DNA from: Cheilinus undulatus
Lineage: Eukaryota; Chordata; Actinopteri; Labriformes; Labridae
Length of the DNA: 64,000 nt
Assembly (NCBI RefSeq): GCF_018320785.1
Contig: NC_054877.1
Location: forward strand, 23,170,329 to 23,234,328
Direction: 5' to 3'
The position numbers and the translations under genes are program-made. The notes under the pieces were generated by a model. The model worked only from the letters and a program-made list of their open reading frames with translations, searched no databases and was not told where the DNA came from. Positions 23,801 to 34,494 of the stretch are shown here, piece by piece; position 1 is the stretch's first letter; each line of letters begins with the position of its first letter.

Positions 23801-26800
23801 GTTTAACAGATGTGTCCTCTCAGGTTGTGTCTTTGTTATCATTTTAGTTCTGAAGTAATGTTCGTATTCAGTCATTTATCTGAAACAAAAAAGTGGTATG
23901 AACAAAAATGAGTATGATATACTGTTTTGTGCATTTTGTGTCTTACTGTCGGCCCTGTAAATTACAGGTTCATTCTATCTACCTCATGTAAACCTCAAAC
24001 AAAGTTTTTAAATATCTATAGCATTTCTTAATTTGGCTTTAACAACTTTGCAAAGTGTTTTTTTTAAACTCATTTGATGCATTATGCAACCTCCTTTAAC
24101 TGAAGTGCTCTGTTCCTTTTTTATATGAATCTCATCACAGCTGCTCTGAATACAAAAGTGCAAAGTTTGTTTTTGTTCTTAGGTTAAAAGTTCGTCCAGG
24201 CCCCTTCGACCCTCTGGCTGCAGGCTTGATACATGGTGAACAAATGAGCAGGAGTGTTGGATAGTGGAAATTTAAAAAGCAGCTTGCTTCTGCATAACAA
24301 ACTGAGAAAACTAACGTTATGGCTCATTTAAGTTCTCATTTGAAACGCATATGGATAAAGACAGACCTTTCTGTCAGTACTCCGCGTTTATTTCATCCAT
24401 TTTTCATTGGACGAACCAAATGTTGCAACACCATCACCAATCATGGGGCAGCGTTGAGGAATGCAGCCAACAGTTCAACATGGTAGCAAAACACAACAAA
24501 GAAGAACCATTTGAAAAAAGGCGGCACTTTATCAAGTCTTTAAGGAAATACAGCTGAAAATTGAGTGAAATTAAAAATGGCAGCAATTTCAATAAAAACA
24601 GTACAGTGCAGGCTTTTGACTTAAATTTTACTGTGTCATGTTGCTCTTGTCCTTTACAACCTAAAATACAACATAATTGGGATATTAGCACAGTTTGATG
24701 CTGTCCTCTCTGCCATCTCCCTGGCTCTATCAGCTAGCTATGCATGCATAGACACAGCTGTGTTGACCTTTCACTGGCACACTGTGAGCCAACATGTAGG
24801 AGAGAAATAGAAACAGTGCAGATGCCTCTTGTGTTTTTTCCTTTTCTATTTTTGGGGGGTAGACAGAAGGTAAAGGGAAATTGGGAAGTTTTTTACCATG
24901 TTACTTTTATGAAAATGTAGCAAATAACGGATAACTTGAATGACAAAACTAGCTCATTATGCTACTTGTTAGAACCAAAAAGTAATGTGAGGACTTGTAA
25001 TACCGGCCCACAGGAGCGGGTTGGAAACTTCCTGGCTGACTTCTATGCAGTGAACGGGCTTGTGCTTGAGTCCCGAAAACGGCGAGAACACCTGAGCGAG
25101 GAGGACATCCTGAGGAACAAAGCCATCATGGAGAGCCTGAGTAAAGGAGGCAGCATCAGCGAACAAAACTTTGAGGTCAGAGAGAGTAAATTCATCTTCA
25201 GATAAGTGAAAGGGTCCTCCGAGGCTCACGAAAGTGCCAATAATTGATATTTTGTTTTCCTTAGCCTGTGAGAAGGCAGTCGCTCACAGCTCCAGCACCC
25301 AACACAATTTCTTGGGAGGAGTACATCACTGCAGAGCATGGAAAGTAAGCATCTTTTTCAAGGGTTGCATCAGTCTTTGTCTAAATTAAGACTTTACTCG
25401 GCGCTGATGGGTTTGATACACATATGAACCATCATCTTTGTGTGTTTGCCTGTGCCTTTTTTTCCACCTCCAGGCCTCCTCATCTTGGTAGAGAGCTCAT
25501 GTGCAAGGAGAGCAAGAAGAACTTCAAAGCTACTGTAGCCATGAGCCAGGATTTCCCCCTAGGCATAGAGTCGTAAGTACATCCATTCCTCCTCAGATCT
25601 ATTTACAAAGCTCTCTGCGCAGATTGATCCCAGGTGAGTTCGCTCTGATTCATGTGGGATTTTTCGAAAAGGCTAGAACAGAGATGAAATAATTCGTAGA
25701 AGATAATTGGGCTAGGTAAAGGTTTCACTGTTGGTAAGATTAGAAAACTGACTGCTCCACCATGTGATTACTTTTTTAACTCCAGTAGGGCACCTTGTTA
25801 GCTGTGCTTGGGCTGTTTGAAGGAAAAAACTGCTTATTTCTTCTTTTTGAGTCTTATGTCATGCTTTTTCAGTTTGTGGCATCAGGTGAAATTAGCAAAT
25901 GCAGACTTTGGAGCCCTATATTTACAGGGTTCTCATGGCTGATTGAGCTTAATGTTTGTTTTATTTAACCATGACCGTTATTTGCTTGTAGATCTGAGAA
26001 GAGAATTAATGGTATCACAAATAAATCCAAGTTACACCAAGTGGGTGAGGGGATAGGATTTCTAAAAGGGATGTGGTTTTGTGTTCACCTGTCAGGAGCT
26101 GCAGGCATACATGAGGCTGTAAAACATTACTGAGACTGAATGTAGGGATTGTTTATGTTGTTTGTGTCCTCTTCTCAATGAACCTTAATGGATCCTTCAG
26201 TAAAACTCCACCCTTTATAATGGCTAATGGTTTTTATGGTTCATTTTCTTCTCTTGTTTCATGCTCTTTAACTTTGAAAATATTTTCATAATTACATCCT
26301 GGAAACATTCATTTTAAGGTTATTAATCATTATGAAAAAAACAGTGATTGTGGGGAAATTATTCTGTTTAGAAGCTAAGGATGGACAGTACCATGAGATA
26401 CAATTGAAAATCTATGCATTTTCAATATTTAAGTTTATTAGACAATACTATACTATACTATACTATTGCTGTATATTAGACATATACAGTAATACTTTAA
26501 TTTAATCTGCTCAATACACCAAAACACATTCACAATATAGTCTGGGAAGCAAATTTCAGACCCTGCCTGCTTACTAAGTGTAAGAGCCATTGTGATGACT
26601 ATAGCTGCAGTCTTCTATTTCATCCCTGCTGACCACCAGAGGCAGTGCTTAAAGCACTGAATATTCCCTTGGCACATGTGCAGTTCAAGTATGTATACCA
26701 ACAGCTCCTACAGAATCTTCTGGCGGGATCATGAGGATTCTGAGTGACAGAGTGCTCGTGATCCCGCAAGAAGATTCTGTTCCTACAGAATCTGTAGGAA

Positions 26801-29800
26801 CAGGACCCCGGATGACACTAGAAGATTTAATCTCTCGAGCCATCCAGGGGTCACAAGTGACGTTATTGGTATACATACTCGAACTGCGCATGCACGAAGG
26901 GAATATTCAGTGCTTTAAGCACCGCCTCTGGCGGTCATTCAGGATTCACAGAACCGTAGTTACATTCGTAGCTTTTGTTTTAGGGATTTAGTTTAATGAG
27001 TAACCTTTTGGAGCCATTTGTAATGCATAAACTTTCTAAAACACTAATTCAAACTTACATTGAACGAAGAAGACAGTTGTTTAGAAATATCTGCCTTTTT
27101 TAACCTTTATTTAACCAGGCTTGTCCCATTGAGATCAAAGATCTCTTTTTCAACCTGAAAAAGCTCAAAAGGCTTTCTGTGCTTCAATGCAATAAACACT
27201 TTTATCAAGAAAAATAGAGAAAGTACAGCCTTTAAAAAGTATTTACTCCCTTGGATGATGTAAATCAATCATGGTCAATATAATTTGGCTTTTAGACACA
27301 AAAAAACTCTTTAATGTCCAAGTTAAAATAGATTTCTACAAAGTAATGTCAATTAAATGAAATATGTGATGTCACACTGCTCAATCTGTCAGGTCGCACA
27401 GAGATCAGGTGTGAAGGGCCCTTTTCAAGTCCAGCCACAAATTCTGTATTGGATCGAAGTTTGGGCTTTGACTCCACCACTCCAAAACAGTCACCTTGTT
27501 GTCTGTGGACCATTTCTGTGTAGCTTTTTCTGGGAATTGTCTTGCTAGAAATCAAATCTTCTCCCAAGCCATAGGTCTCGTCCAGATTGAATAAGATTGT
27601 CCTTCAGGATTTTCCTGTATTTTTCTGCATTCATTTTACCCTCTACCTCTACCACGACACTGCAGTTTGGAAATAGTGATTCTTAAAGGAAGTTTCCATT
27701 ATAATTTTGACGAGCCAATTTTGTAGAAATCAGCAGATCAGAGAGGTTTTTCCATGCACTTGTGATTTATAATTTTGACCAAAATATATTACGAATGTTC
27801 AATGGCTTTCTCTGCAATTTGATGCAAACTTTCAACCCCCCCTCAGGATGAACTATAACCATTTAAAGTGAATATCTCCAACATCAGGGCATTTTTAACC
27901 TTAAAGAAATATTTACCATACCAAACACCAGTCATGTATTATGGATTAACACTTTACCTACTGAGTCTAAAAATGGTGATTTGGACATATTTTGTTATTA
28001 TGGCTGTAAAATAGTCAAGAAATGCCCTAAGCCTGAGAGCTTTGATCCCTTTTCCCGGGAGTATTTGAACTTGACTTTTCAACATCTTGTTAATGATTAT
28101 TGCACATTATATGGAATTGTCAGCAGTTTAAAAGAAGAAAAACACAAGAACAGATTTGTTTTTCATGGCTTTTATGAGAAGAAATTTTGTTATTGCTCAT
28201 GAAGTTTTGATTTGACATTTGAAATGTGAACCTATACATGTTTAGAACAATCACCAGTCATTTTTTGAGTCTAGGACTCTGGGTGTGCAACACACAGTGC
28301 AAAAGATTACTATATACATATAACTATAACTATATACCTTTACAAATAAAGGTGGAAAAATGCATTCTCAACATTCTAAAGTAACACATTGTTATTGCAC
28401 ATGACAGACACGCACAAATGCCACTAATACTATTTTTTGAAAATAAAACACCACTCTCGTTCGCTCTCCTTTTACTCTCTCCCTTCACTCTCCTTTCTCA
28501 CTCGTCTTCTGCCAAAGCTGCCGTTTAGCGGTGCTGTTCGACATTATGGTAATATATATATCACACATCACACATTGCTGGAAAGCACAGATTCTCAGCT
28601 CTCTGTCAGCATTGGAATTTTTTTAGACTGAGCAAACTTTTGAAGAGTTACCGTGTTGAGAATCCGTGTAGCGGTCTTGCGATACTTCTGGTGTTTTGCT
28701 ATGAATGCCCATCTCATATGGTTTTGAGTACTGTAATGAACCATATATGTGCGAATGCCCACAATTCTCAGCTTTCCAACACCGTTGGATTTTTTCTGAT
28801 CAGACAAACTTTGACAGAGTTATGGTAATAATACTCCAGACATATAAAACACAGTGCCGACGCCGGCTCAGTAGGTAAAGGGTTAACCCTCTGGTGTCTT
28901 TGTTGACATTTTTGTCCACAAGGGGGCATTTTTCACTTTAATGTGGCAGTCATTTTGGCTGTGTTGCTGAATATGGCATAAAATTTGTAAGGATTTCTTT
29001 CTCAATAAATTGTGGAATTAATGTTTACATTTTCACTTGGATCACTGCATATACTACATATGAATTTATGACCTTTAAAGACCATTACAGACAAAAAGGC
29101 AAATTACAAAAATGGTAATGAAAATACAATATATGCATATTTTTCTTTACCTTTGCCAGTTTAATCTTTTAACCACTTTAAGTCCTGATCATATCTACCA
29201 AATTTTTAAACAGTTAGTGGATGTTACCTGTTTTAATGTTTGTTTGATTACATGATATTACAGTTGTTTTTTAATAAAGAAATTTAAATAAAATCTATAA
29301 TAAATGATAAGGGATTCATAATTTCTTTTATTTGTTACATTATTAGATATGGATGTTTTTTATAGGGTAGAACATTAAAATGACACCAGAGGGTTGAATG
29401 ATTGTCTATAGGATGCTAGCACAGTAAACAAAAACAGTACTTTAATATTTTAGTATCAAACTTTTACAAACCATTCTGTTTCAGGTACATCAAACTGCTA
29501 GCTTGGCTTTAGAGTAGTATAGGCTGGTTTGTCTTTAGTCGTTCCTTTTTGATTGTAGAGAACTTAAATCTGTTTAAATGTCAAATTTTAAGAATGGGAA
29601 AGAACTCTGGTTGAACTTGATATGACACCCAAGCGTACTCGTGCTGATTTTTGTTCTGCTGAGTCAAGATTTCTAATGCATTCCAGCAGCAGTTTCACTT
29701 TATTTCTTGTTGCTGCACTTCAGATCTCAGAAAGTTGTCCTCACCTAGAGGGAATTGGCAGAGAAAAGGCTGTAGACAGAAAACTGCACACTCATTTTCC

Positions 29801-30149
29801 TCTGCCCTCAGGTTACTCAACGTGTTGGAGGTCATAGCCCCGTTCAAGCACTTCAACAAACTCCGGGAGTTTGTGCAGATGAAACTTCCACCAGGGTTTC
29901 CAGTCAAACTCGGTATGTAAGTCGACTTATCTGTGTGTTCCTGAGAGGCAGTGAACTCGAGGGGGAAACAATCACAAACGATAACATATTTTGATTCTGT
30001 TGTTTTTCTCCCCTGCAGACATCCCCGTCTTCCCCACCATCACAGCAACTGTCACCTTTCAGGAATTCCGCTACGACGAATTTGAAGAATCGATGTTTGT
30101 CATCCCCGCTGAATACAAAGAAGATCCCAGTCGCTTCCCTGACCTCTGA
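11845..30149 (+). CDS. ANKRD13C: Ankyrin repeat domain-containing protein 13C (ANKRD13C), 13 coding exons, 521 aa
   Basis: Coding exons: 11845-12214, 12348-12389, 14344-14448, 20187-20272, 20457-20502, 20687-20753, 20920-21064, 21159-21290, 25014-25175, 25265-25344, 25474-25572, 29812-29912, 30019-30149. All junctions are GT-AG and the frame is open. An N/T-rich leader of about 100 residues precedes ankyrin repeats at roughly 108-175 (NTPLHLAVMLGHKECALLLL, then GWSPLAEAISYGD). The rest is the conserved ANKRD13-type GPCR-chaperone domain (LGDFYLELHWDFQSWVPLL; ERVGNFLADFYAVNGLVLES; LLNVLEVIAPFKHFNKLREF). It ends DPSRFPDL, as in mammals. Mammalian ANKRD13C is an ER-membrane-associated chaperone that limits export of G-protein-coupled receptors. 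It is close to the 541-aa human protein. Introns 2, 3, 8 and 11 are large and packed with mobile elements. Confidence 0.96.
13448..14090. mobile_element. TTAA-target MITE, copy B (inverted relative to copy A)
   Basis: The left end reads AGTCCTTGTAAAGT and the right end ACTTTACAGGAACT. They are flanked by TTGA (13444-13447) and TTAA (14091-14094), a decayed TTAA duplication. Internal segments match copy A (9177-9919) in reverse complement: the stretch near 13660-13720 matches copy A near 9545-9615, and the stretch near 13870-13950 matches copy A near 9310-9400. It lies in ANKRD13C intron 2, with no coding capacity. Confidence 0.7.
16787..16806. repeat. (TTTA)n microsatellite
   Basis: Short tandem run of TTTA in ANKRD13C intron 3. 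The intron sequence from about 14450 to 17310 otherwise shows no recognisable gene or element. Confidence 0.7.
17313..19156 (+). mobile_element. Degenerate Tc1-like transposon with a nested element
   Basis: The left end (TGTGAAAAACTATTTGCCCC) and the right part (CAATAAGTTCTTCACATAGG at about 19032) belong to a common teleost Tc1 family with long inverted repeats. The transposase is recognisable but dead. Pieces include a helix-turn-helix region (YKAISKVLGLQQTTLRAIIH, near 18300), GGSVMVWSCFAASGPGQL (near 18630) and QQDNDLKHASKSTSEWL (near 18795). In-frame stops and frameshifts occur, including a stop beside the first catalytic aspartate (near 18560). Compared with the copy at 61110-62400, a block before that aspartate is missing. 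The left arm is interrupted by another element at 17426-17979. Located in ANKRD13C intron 3. Confidence 0.85.
17426..17979 (+). mobile_element. Inverted-repeat element with helicase-like exon fragment, copy 1
   Basis: The termini are CTAACCT at the left and AGGTTA at the right, with subterminal GCAGATGGAT / ATCCATCTGG. It is flanked by perfect 8-bp copies of AAGATAAC (17418-17425 and 17980-17987), so it inserted into the left arm of the Tc1 element around it. From an ATG at 17614 an open frame reads MEEEISVDAAKVPVLSELDN, then ISLLKEGQRTAVSCFLFKN. A donor-like GTGAGT follows the GQRTA codons. The LKEGQRTAV segment loosely resembles the Q-containing motif 0 of RecQ-like helicases; this is inference. 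An 18-bp perfect palindrome (AGCTGCGCATGCGCAGCT) lies at 17785-17802. Copy 2 is at 21332-21891. Confidence 0.7.
19498..19860. mobile_element. hAT-like MITE (363 bp)
   Basis: The left end TAGAGATGCAC and right end GTGCACCCCTA form the inverted repeat seen in many fish hAT MITEs. The flanking 8-mers ATTGCTAC and ATTGTTAG agree at six of eight positions, a decayed hAT target duplication. Internal sequence repeats GATACCAATGTT. No coding capacity. ANKRD13C intron 3. Confidence 0.75.
21332..21891 (+). mobile_element. Inverted-repeat element with helicase-like exon fragment, copy 2
   Basis: Same family and same orientation as 17426-17979 and collinear with it throughout. It begins CTAACCTTGC and ends AGGTTAG, and is flanked by TATAGTA(C) on both sides (from 21325 and from 21892), a 7- to 8-bp target duplication. 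The frame starts at ATG 21522 (MAEELSVNAAKAPVLSELDD, then ISSLKEGQRTAVSCFLFKN) and is conserved in phase with copy 1. On the opposite strand a second frame is also kept open in both copies (GKGRGFGKNSEGDWVNVL). Located in ANKRD13C intron 8. Confidence 0.7.
21925..22830. repeat. Degenerate purine-rich minisatellite (core GGCAAAAATGGG)
   Basis: About 900 bp made of irregular variants of a unit such as AGTGGCAAAAATGGGCTAAAA, with spacing of roughly 17-30 bp. The plus strand is rich in A and G. Because the units lack stops in one frame, the minus strand carries a 336-codon open frame (22919-21909) rich in F, L, S and P. That frame is a product of the repeat, not a gene. Confidence 0.75.
23010..23660 (-). 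mobile_element. Degenerate LINE 3' end, L2-type
   Basis: The region starts with a diverged version of the TTTATTTATATAGCAC-like tail and contains AGATCTCAGGTTTGTCCCTCCAGAG-like sequence near 23530. Both resemble, in the same order, the 3' end of the L2-type LINE at 62405-64000. No coding sequence remains. ANKRD13C intron 8. The assignment rests on eye comparison only; the rest of the intron to 25013 shows nothing recognisable. Confidence 0.35.
26445..26466. repeat. (ACTAT)n microsatellite
   Basis: Four consecutive ACTAT units in ANKRD13C intron 11. Confidence 0.7.
26617..26955. repeat. Fold-back palindromic repeat with nested hairpin
   Basis: The left arm (about 26617-26701, including GAGGCAGTGCTTAAAGCACT) is the imperfect reverse complement of the right arm (about 26868-26955, including AGTGCTTTAAGCACCGCCTC). 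Arms are 70-85 bp. Between them a second inverted repeat pairs GAATCTTCTGGCGGGATCA (near 26712) with TGATCCCGCAAGAAGATTC (near 26759), followed by GTTCCTACAGAATCTGTAGG. The whole could form a two-tier hairpin. Located in ANKRD13C intron 11. No family is named with confidence. Confidence 0.65.
27225..27680 (-). mobile_element. Truncated Tc1-like transposon, transposase C-terminus
   Basis: Read on the minus strand this holds a decayed C-terminal transposase: RKILKDNLIQSGRDLWLGRR (near 27610), then QDNS with a stop just before it, then the region equivalent to the last catalytic residue, where the usual NPIENLW reads DPIQNLW (near 27440). The catalytic glutamate is therefore replaced. The left side ends with an AAAAAGTATTTACTCCCTTGG terminus at about 27236. 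The N-terminal half is absent. ANKRD13C intron 11. Confidence 0.75.
27950..28882. mobile_element. TTAA-flanked (piggyBac-like) non-autonomous element, 933 bp
   Basis: The inverted repeat is CACTTTACCTACTGAG at the left and CTCAGTAGGTAAAGGG at the right, each bordered outside by TTAA (27946-27949 and 28883-28886). The right half contains two related blocks (near 28590-28660 and 28770-28830, both with TCTCAGCT, TTGGA and AGACTGAGCAAAC-like sequence), an internal tandem duplication. No transposase is evident. The right TTAA is shared with the element at 28887-29393. Confidence 0.75.
28887..29393. mobile_element. TTAA-flanked (piggyBac-like) MITE, 507 bp
   Basis: It begins CCCTCTGGTGTC and ends GACACCAGAGGG, a perfect 12-bp inverted repeat. 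The left flank is TTAA (28883-28886) and the right flank TTGA (29394-29397), a TTAA with one change. The inside is AT-rich with no coding frame. It abuts the element at 27950-28882 across a single TTAA. ANKRD13C intron 11. Confidence 0.75.
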
Positions 30150-30264
30150 CCTGCAAACACAACTGCCACAAACAGGAAATGACCACTAAGCTTAAATGTT
30201 AGGGAGGTGGGAAACAAAATGAGGAATCCTTTTACTCACATGTATTATCCTATCAGTTGTATTT

Positions 30265-30265
<1 letters not shown>

Positions 30266-30293
<28 letters not shown>
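30266..30293. repeat. Poly-T run (28 T)
   Basis: Uninterrupted T homopolymer in the ANKRD13C 3' UTR; its exact length is prone to sequencing error. Confidence 0.9.
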
Positions 30294-30297
<4 letters not shown>

Positions 30298-31892
30298 GGA
30301 ACTGATCTCAGTGATCAGTTGTCATTCATTTGCTGAGGGATCCAAAGCAAAACAATGCAAACAGATTTTATAGGGCGCTATCGCACTTGTATGCCTCATT
30401 TCTTCTGCATGGTAAGGCTCGATTGGACTCAGCTTTTGCTGAATTTTCTAGTGAAAAAAGTTGCAACCTGGTACTGTTTTTGTATCATCTTATCTGAGGT
30501 TTTAAGCAGCCTGAGCTGTTATCACAAAATGAAAACATTTCAGAAGACTGACAAGTAAAAGTGAATATATGATACAGGACGGCTTTCACCTTTAGTAATG
30601 GGTTGGTTAGTTGGCAGCAGTGATTCCAGCATGTTCACAGTAAACACATTTTAACACATCACTTAAGTATGTAGCGTATTAAAGATTCATATGTAGAGTT
30701 CATTGAAAACTATGTTGCATTTAGTCCCTGCGTGTTTGTTTTGATTATACACAAACAGGCCACACATAAAGGGTGCAGTGTAAAATAAGTACAGTATGTA
30801 CTAGAACCAGCTCCATGCAGGTAGAGTCAACAAGGGCCAATACCTCACTGGTAGGAAAAGCGGCAATATATGCATATCTGCATTATTTTTTAGTGAAATA
30901 AGTGATAGTTTTTATTGTGATTGCTGTTCATCACCTGAGCAGTTACAGTACTGCTCTGAGCTGCTCTTCTCTCCTGTTATAAGACACCTTCTGAACTCCT
31001 CATTATTACTGTTACTATGAGCTCAAGCTCCTCTCGAAGGACTGACAACATTTCTTTCAGCTGCACTGACACCATCATCTGTAGATAATTGCACATCTCA
31101 TCTGTTATTCATAACGAAAAGAATCACAAGTATAACGTTATCATCAAACTGAGCTTAATATTCATTTATAAATTCTGTACTATATATATATAAATATATA
31201 TATAAATATATATACTCAAAGGAGTAACACTGTGTAGCAATACATTTCCAGTACTTAAGAATGTTTTTAACCAGCTGGGAGACGGTTTAGCATAAAAACA
31301 CATTCTTAACAGTTCAACCCCTGAGCCTTTTCCCCTGTACAGGACGCAGCCTCCTGTGTTTTCAGGTTCACTCATGTTACCTCTCTGCTGTCTTCATGTT
31401 TGTCGTGCTCGTATGGACTCTGTGCTCCGTGTGAGTGAGTTATAGTGACTGTAAAAAAGGTTGTTGTCTGTACGTTTGTGTGTGGGAGAACCCCGATGGA
31501 ACATCAGGTAAACTGTAATAAGTTTAATACTGCACTGATATTAAGTATATTTAAGGCATGCTATGGCTGCAATTGGCCAAGTGGATCACATGCATCATTA
31601 AGATATATTCTCTAAACATTTGTTATATTCCCTGCAGACTTGTTATATAGATTAAAGAAAAACTGAAAATTGTAACACTAAACTTTGAAACACCTTTTCA
31701 GTGCTTATAAAATCTCTCCTTGGTGGTAGTCTGCAAATACTTTACTTTTTTATCCAAGGAGAGTAAACTAAGCTGTGAAGTTGATATTGCAAAAATTTCT
31801 AAAACTGTCCAGAAGGGAAATGTTCTGATCTATTGAATTGTCTCTGGCTTCAGTTAATATGTACTGCAACCATACCTACTTCACATCCCTTT

Positions 31893-31898
31893 AATAAA
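31893..31898 (+). terminator. ANKRD13C: Polyadenylation signal AATAAA for ANKRD13C
   Basis: AATAAA with a GT-rich element about 25-40 bp downstream, 1.74 kb after the stop codon. Confidence 0.55.
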
Positions 31899-32184
31899 GC
31901 ACCAGCATCATGTTTAAACTGATTTTGTGTGTTTGATTGTGTCTTCTATAAGCCACTGAATGCAGGTTGGAAATACTTGTCTTCCATCAACTGAATTTGC
32001 CAGGCAAGCATTTGCAGCTTGAACTGTAACTACTCTTAGTGTCCATGTGATGAGGTTTTTTTTTCTTAAGTAGGTCAATTGAAAAAATTGACATTTGTGT
32101 TACAACCACTAAGCTGAAACAATTCTGTGTTTTAGATTTGCATTTAGAGATGATTGAAAATAGGTGTAATTTGCACCTGTAGGT

Positions 32185-32285
32185 CACTGGTTCCCAATCC
32201 AACACCCTAGGCTTTGTCTGCTCTGAAGTTGAAATTGGATTTGCATATATTAACTAAAATCATGATAAAAAGTTAAAAACTTAAA
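32185..32285. mobile_element. hAT-like MITE fragment, relative of 39646-39942
   Basis: It starts CACTGGTTCCCAATCC, the CAGTGGTTCCCAACC-type terminus. It then follows the element at 39646-39942: GTCTGCTCTGAAGTTG against GTCTGCTCTGAGGTTA, and AAATCATGATA in both. The right half is missing. It lies between the convergent 3' ends of ANKRD13C and SRSF11. The AT-rich rest of 32890-34080 shows no gene. Confidence 0.55.
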
Positions 32286-32747
32286 TGTCTTTTTAACATA
32301 CATAGACCTATTTTAAGGGTTTTATCAATCAAACAATTCAGATAATACTTTATTGTCCAATTGCTCAGAAATTTGGCTTCCATCACCAACTCATCGATCA
32401 TCACATTACAGTCATATCACGTTAAAAGAGTGGATCACTACAAACAGTTGAAAGTGCAATCATAATTGATATTTGGTAGCAATCTATCCATTTGGTGCAG
32501 GTCTTGGGATGCCTTGCTTTCTTTCATACAATCAATAGCACAGGAGAGGACAAGACCTGATAAAGTGGCCCCAGTACTTTGAGAGGAACCCTTAATCAAC
32601 ACAACTTAAAAACAGTCTGTCAGCAAAATGTGAGGCTAGATTAAACTCAGAAGTAATAAATGCACACAAAAAATACACAAATACACGTTTGGATTTACTT
32701 AGAAATGACTCACTTCAGAGACAGCGTTTTTCAGTGCTTACAAAATA

Positions 32748-32880
32748 ATGCTGGCATCAGGCTGAAACCTTATATCTCCAAAATCACTGCTTTTCAAGGA
32801 ATTAAATAAAAAATGGGCTATTTTTCTAATTAATTTAACACTGAATGGTCATGGTCAGCATCTTTTTGGCTGTTTTTATT
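32748..32880. repeat. Dispersed repeat, copy 1 of an inverted pair
   Basis: About 130 bp here match, in reverse complement, RPE65 intron 3 at about 46313-46437. Shared words include ATCTCCAAAATCAC / ATCCCCAAAATCACC and ACACTGAATGGTCAT, followed in both by AGTCAGCATCTTTTTG-like sequence. The family is not recognised. Confidence 0.6.
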
Positions 32881-34100
32881 GTTTCAAAATTTTTCAAACT
32901 GCACTGGGGGATGTTACGTGTGACCAAAAGCACTGGTGAAAAAAAAAAACCAAAAGTTTTAGGTTAAAATGTTTAGCATAGCAGTGTATGCCTTAAGAAA
33001 AACACAAATATAAAAACCATATTAAGTACCCACAAATGTATATTTATATACTATATTACAAAGCACATACAAATATTTATATTTAAATATATAAATCAGA
33101 AATACAGAAATATGTAAGTGAAGAATATTTGTATTTTCATGTCTTAACATTTATGTACTAACCATGAAACACACATTTACAAAGTGCTCTAGAGTTCTTG
33201 AATCGCATTTGTGTGGGAAACTTTTCAGACTCTCCTTACATTCCTGGACATAGAAAACACAAATATTTATCACTAAAATAGTTATCTAGTTAAGATTTTC
33301 ATATTAAGATATAAATAACTGAGTGCATAAATACATTTGTGAATATTTTTTCTACTTCTATGTGGTTTTTATATTTCTTATGGCACATAGTTTTGTGAGC
33401 ACTAAAGATCATTTATGTGTCATTTATATGTAAAGTCTATAATATTTATATATTAATCCAAAAATATACTTGAGTCCTAATCTTTTGTGTGCATTTATTA
33501 CTTTTGAGACTGAACTAGCCTCATACAAGGCCAACAAAATTAAGACCAAAAAATTAGAGTACACCATGAATTAATAAAGCAGTGATTTTTTTAGATTAAT
33601 GTAGCTGCTGATTATTTCTCTCTATTCACTGTTAAATCAAACAAGATTCCTTTAGGCCTGAAGGGATTTTTCCTTTTTTACCCATTATTGTAACTATTTC
33701 TCAATTAATTTTAACTCCTTGATAATATACAATTGTGGTACAAAATCAAATTTGCAGTGATTAATATTTTAGTCTTTTCTCCTTCACTCTCTCCAGGTTA
33801 GCAGTGTATATTTTTAACTTTCTTGTATCCTTAATAATCTTTGGATACATTAGGAAATATGTTTGTGCAACCAGTCACTGCATCTGCTCCCTATTATTGA
33901 AATGTAATTTTTGCATCTTTGCAAGATGCCAAAGGAATGTGAGAAATTATGTGTTTGTTTTGGTACTTTTCGTAAATACTGATTATTAACATGACTGAGT
34001 TTGAATTGTTTAAAGTTTGTAACAAGTTTTCATGTCCTCCTTAAAGTAAAGACATCCACCATGGCAAAAATAATTCAAACTCTTGGTTCACCAAATAGGT

Positions 34101-34106
34101 TTTATT
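34101..34106 (-). terminator. SRSF11: Polyadenylation signal AATAAA for SRSF11
   Basis: TTTATT on the plus strand, AATAAA on the minus strand, about 390 bp after the SRSF11 stop codon. The 3' UTR would be about 34085-34494. Confidence 0.5.
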
Positions 34107-34494
34107 ACAAAAGAAACCCTGATAAAACATTTTCAAATAAAAAAACATCAGCTGTTTCAGCGAGGGGGGAGAACAGGCCTGAGCGACATACCACAAATCC
34201 TAACAAACCTACCAAACAAAAAACTACAATATGCAGAAAAAATAACACAAGTGTTATCCAGTTTTAACAAACTACGATTGTAAAGAAAACAAGTATTTTG
34301 AAGCGTTAAAGTCATGTGATGTCTTTGGGAAAAACCTGAGGCAAAAAAGGATTCTGCACTGAACGTTCACAAGAAAAAAAAGCATATAATTCATGTAACA
34401 CTTAACATTTCAGCTTTTCTTTAGTTTGTAAAAAGTTGTAACGTGTTCACAATAGAAATGGAGGGATTATGACGGAACAAGCCAGAGAAATAAT

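Larger units (their letters stand above)
30150..31920 (+). other. ANKRD13C: ANKRD13C 3' UTR
   Basis: Non-coding sequence after the ANKRD13C stop codon, ending at AATAAA (31893-31898) followed by a TGTGTGTTTGATTGTG-like GT-rich region. It contains a T28 run at 30266-30293 and a TATATAAA-rich microsatellite at about 31181-31214. The extent is inferred from the polyadenylation signal. Confidence 0.6.
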
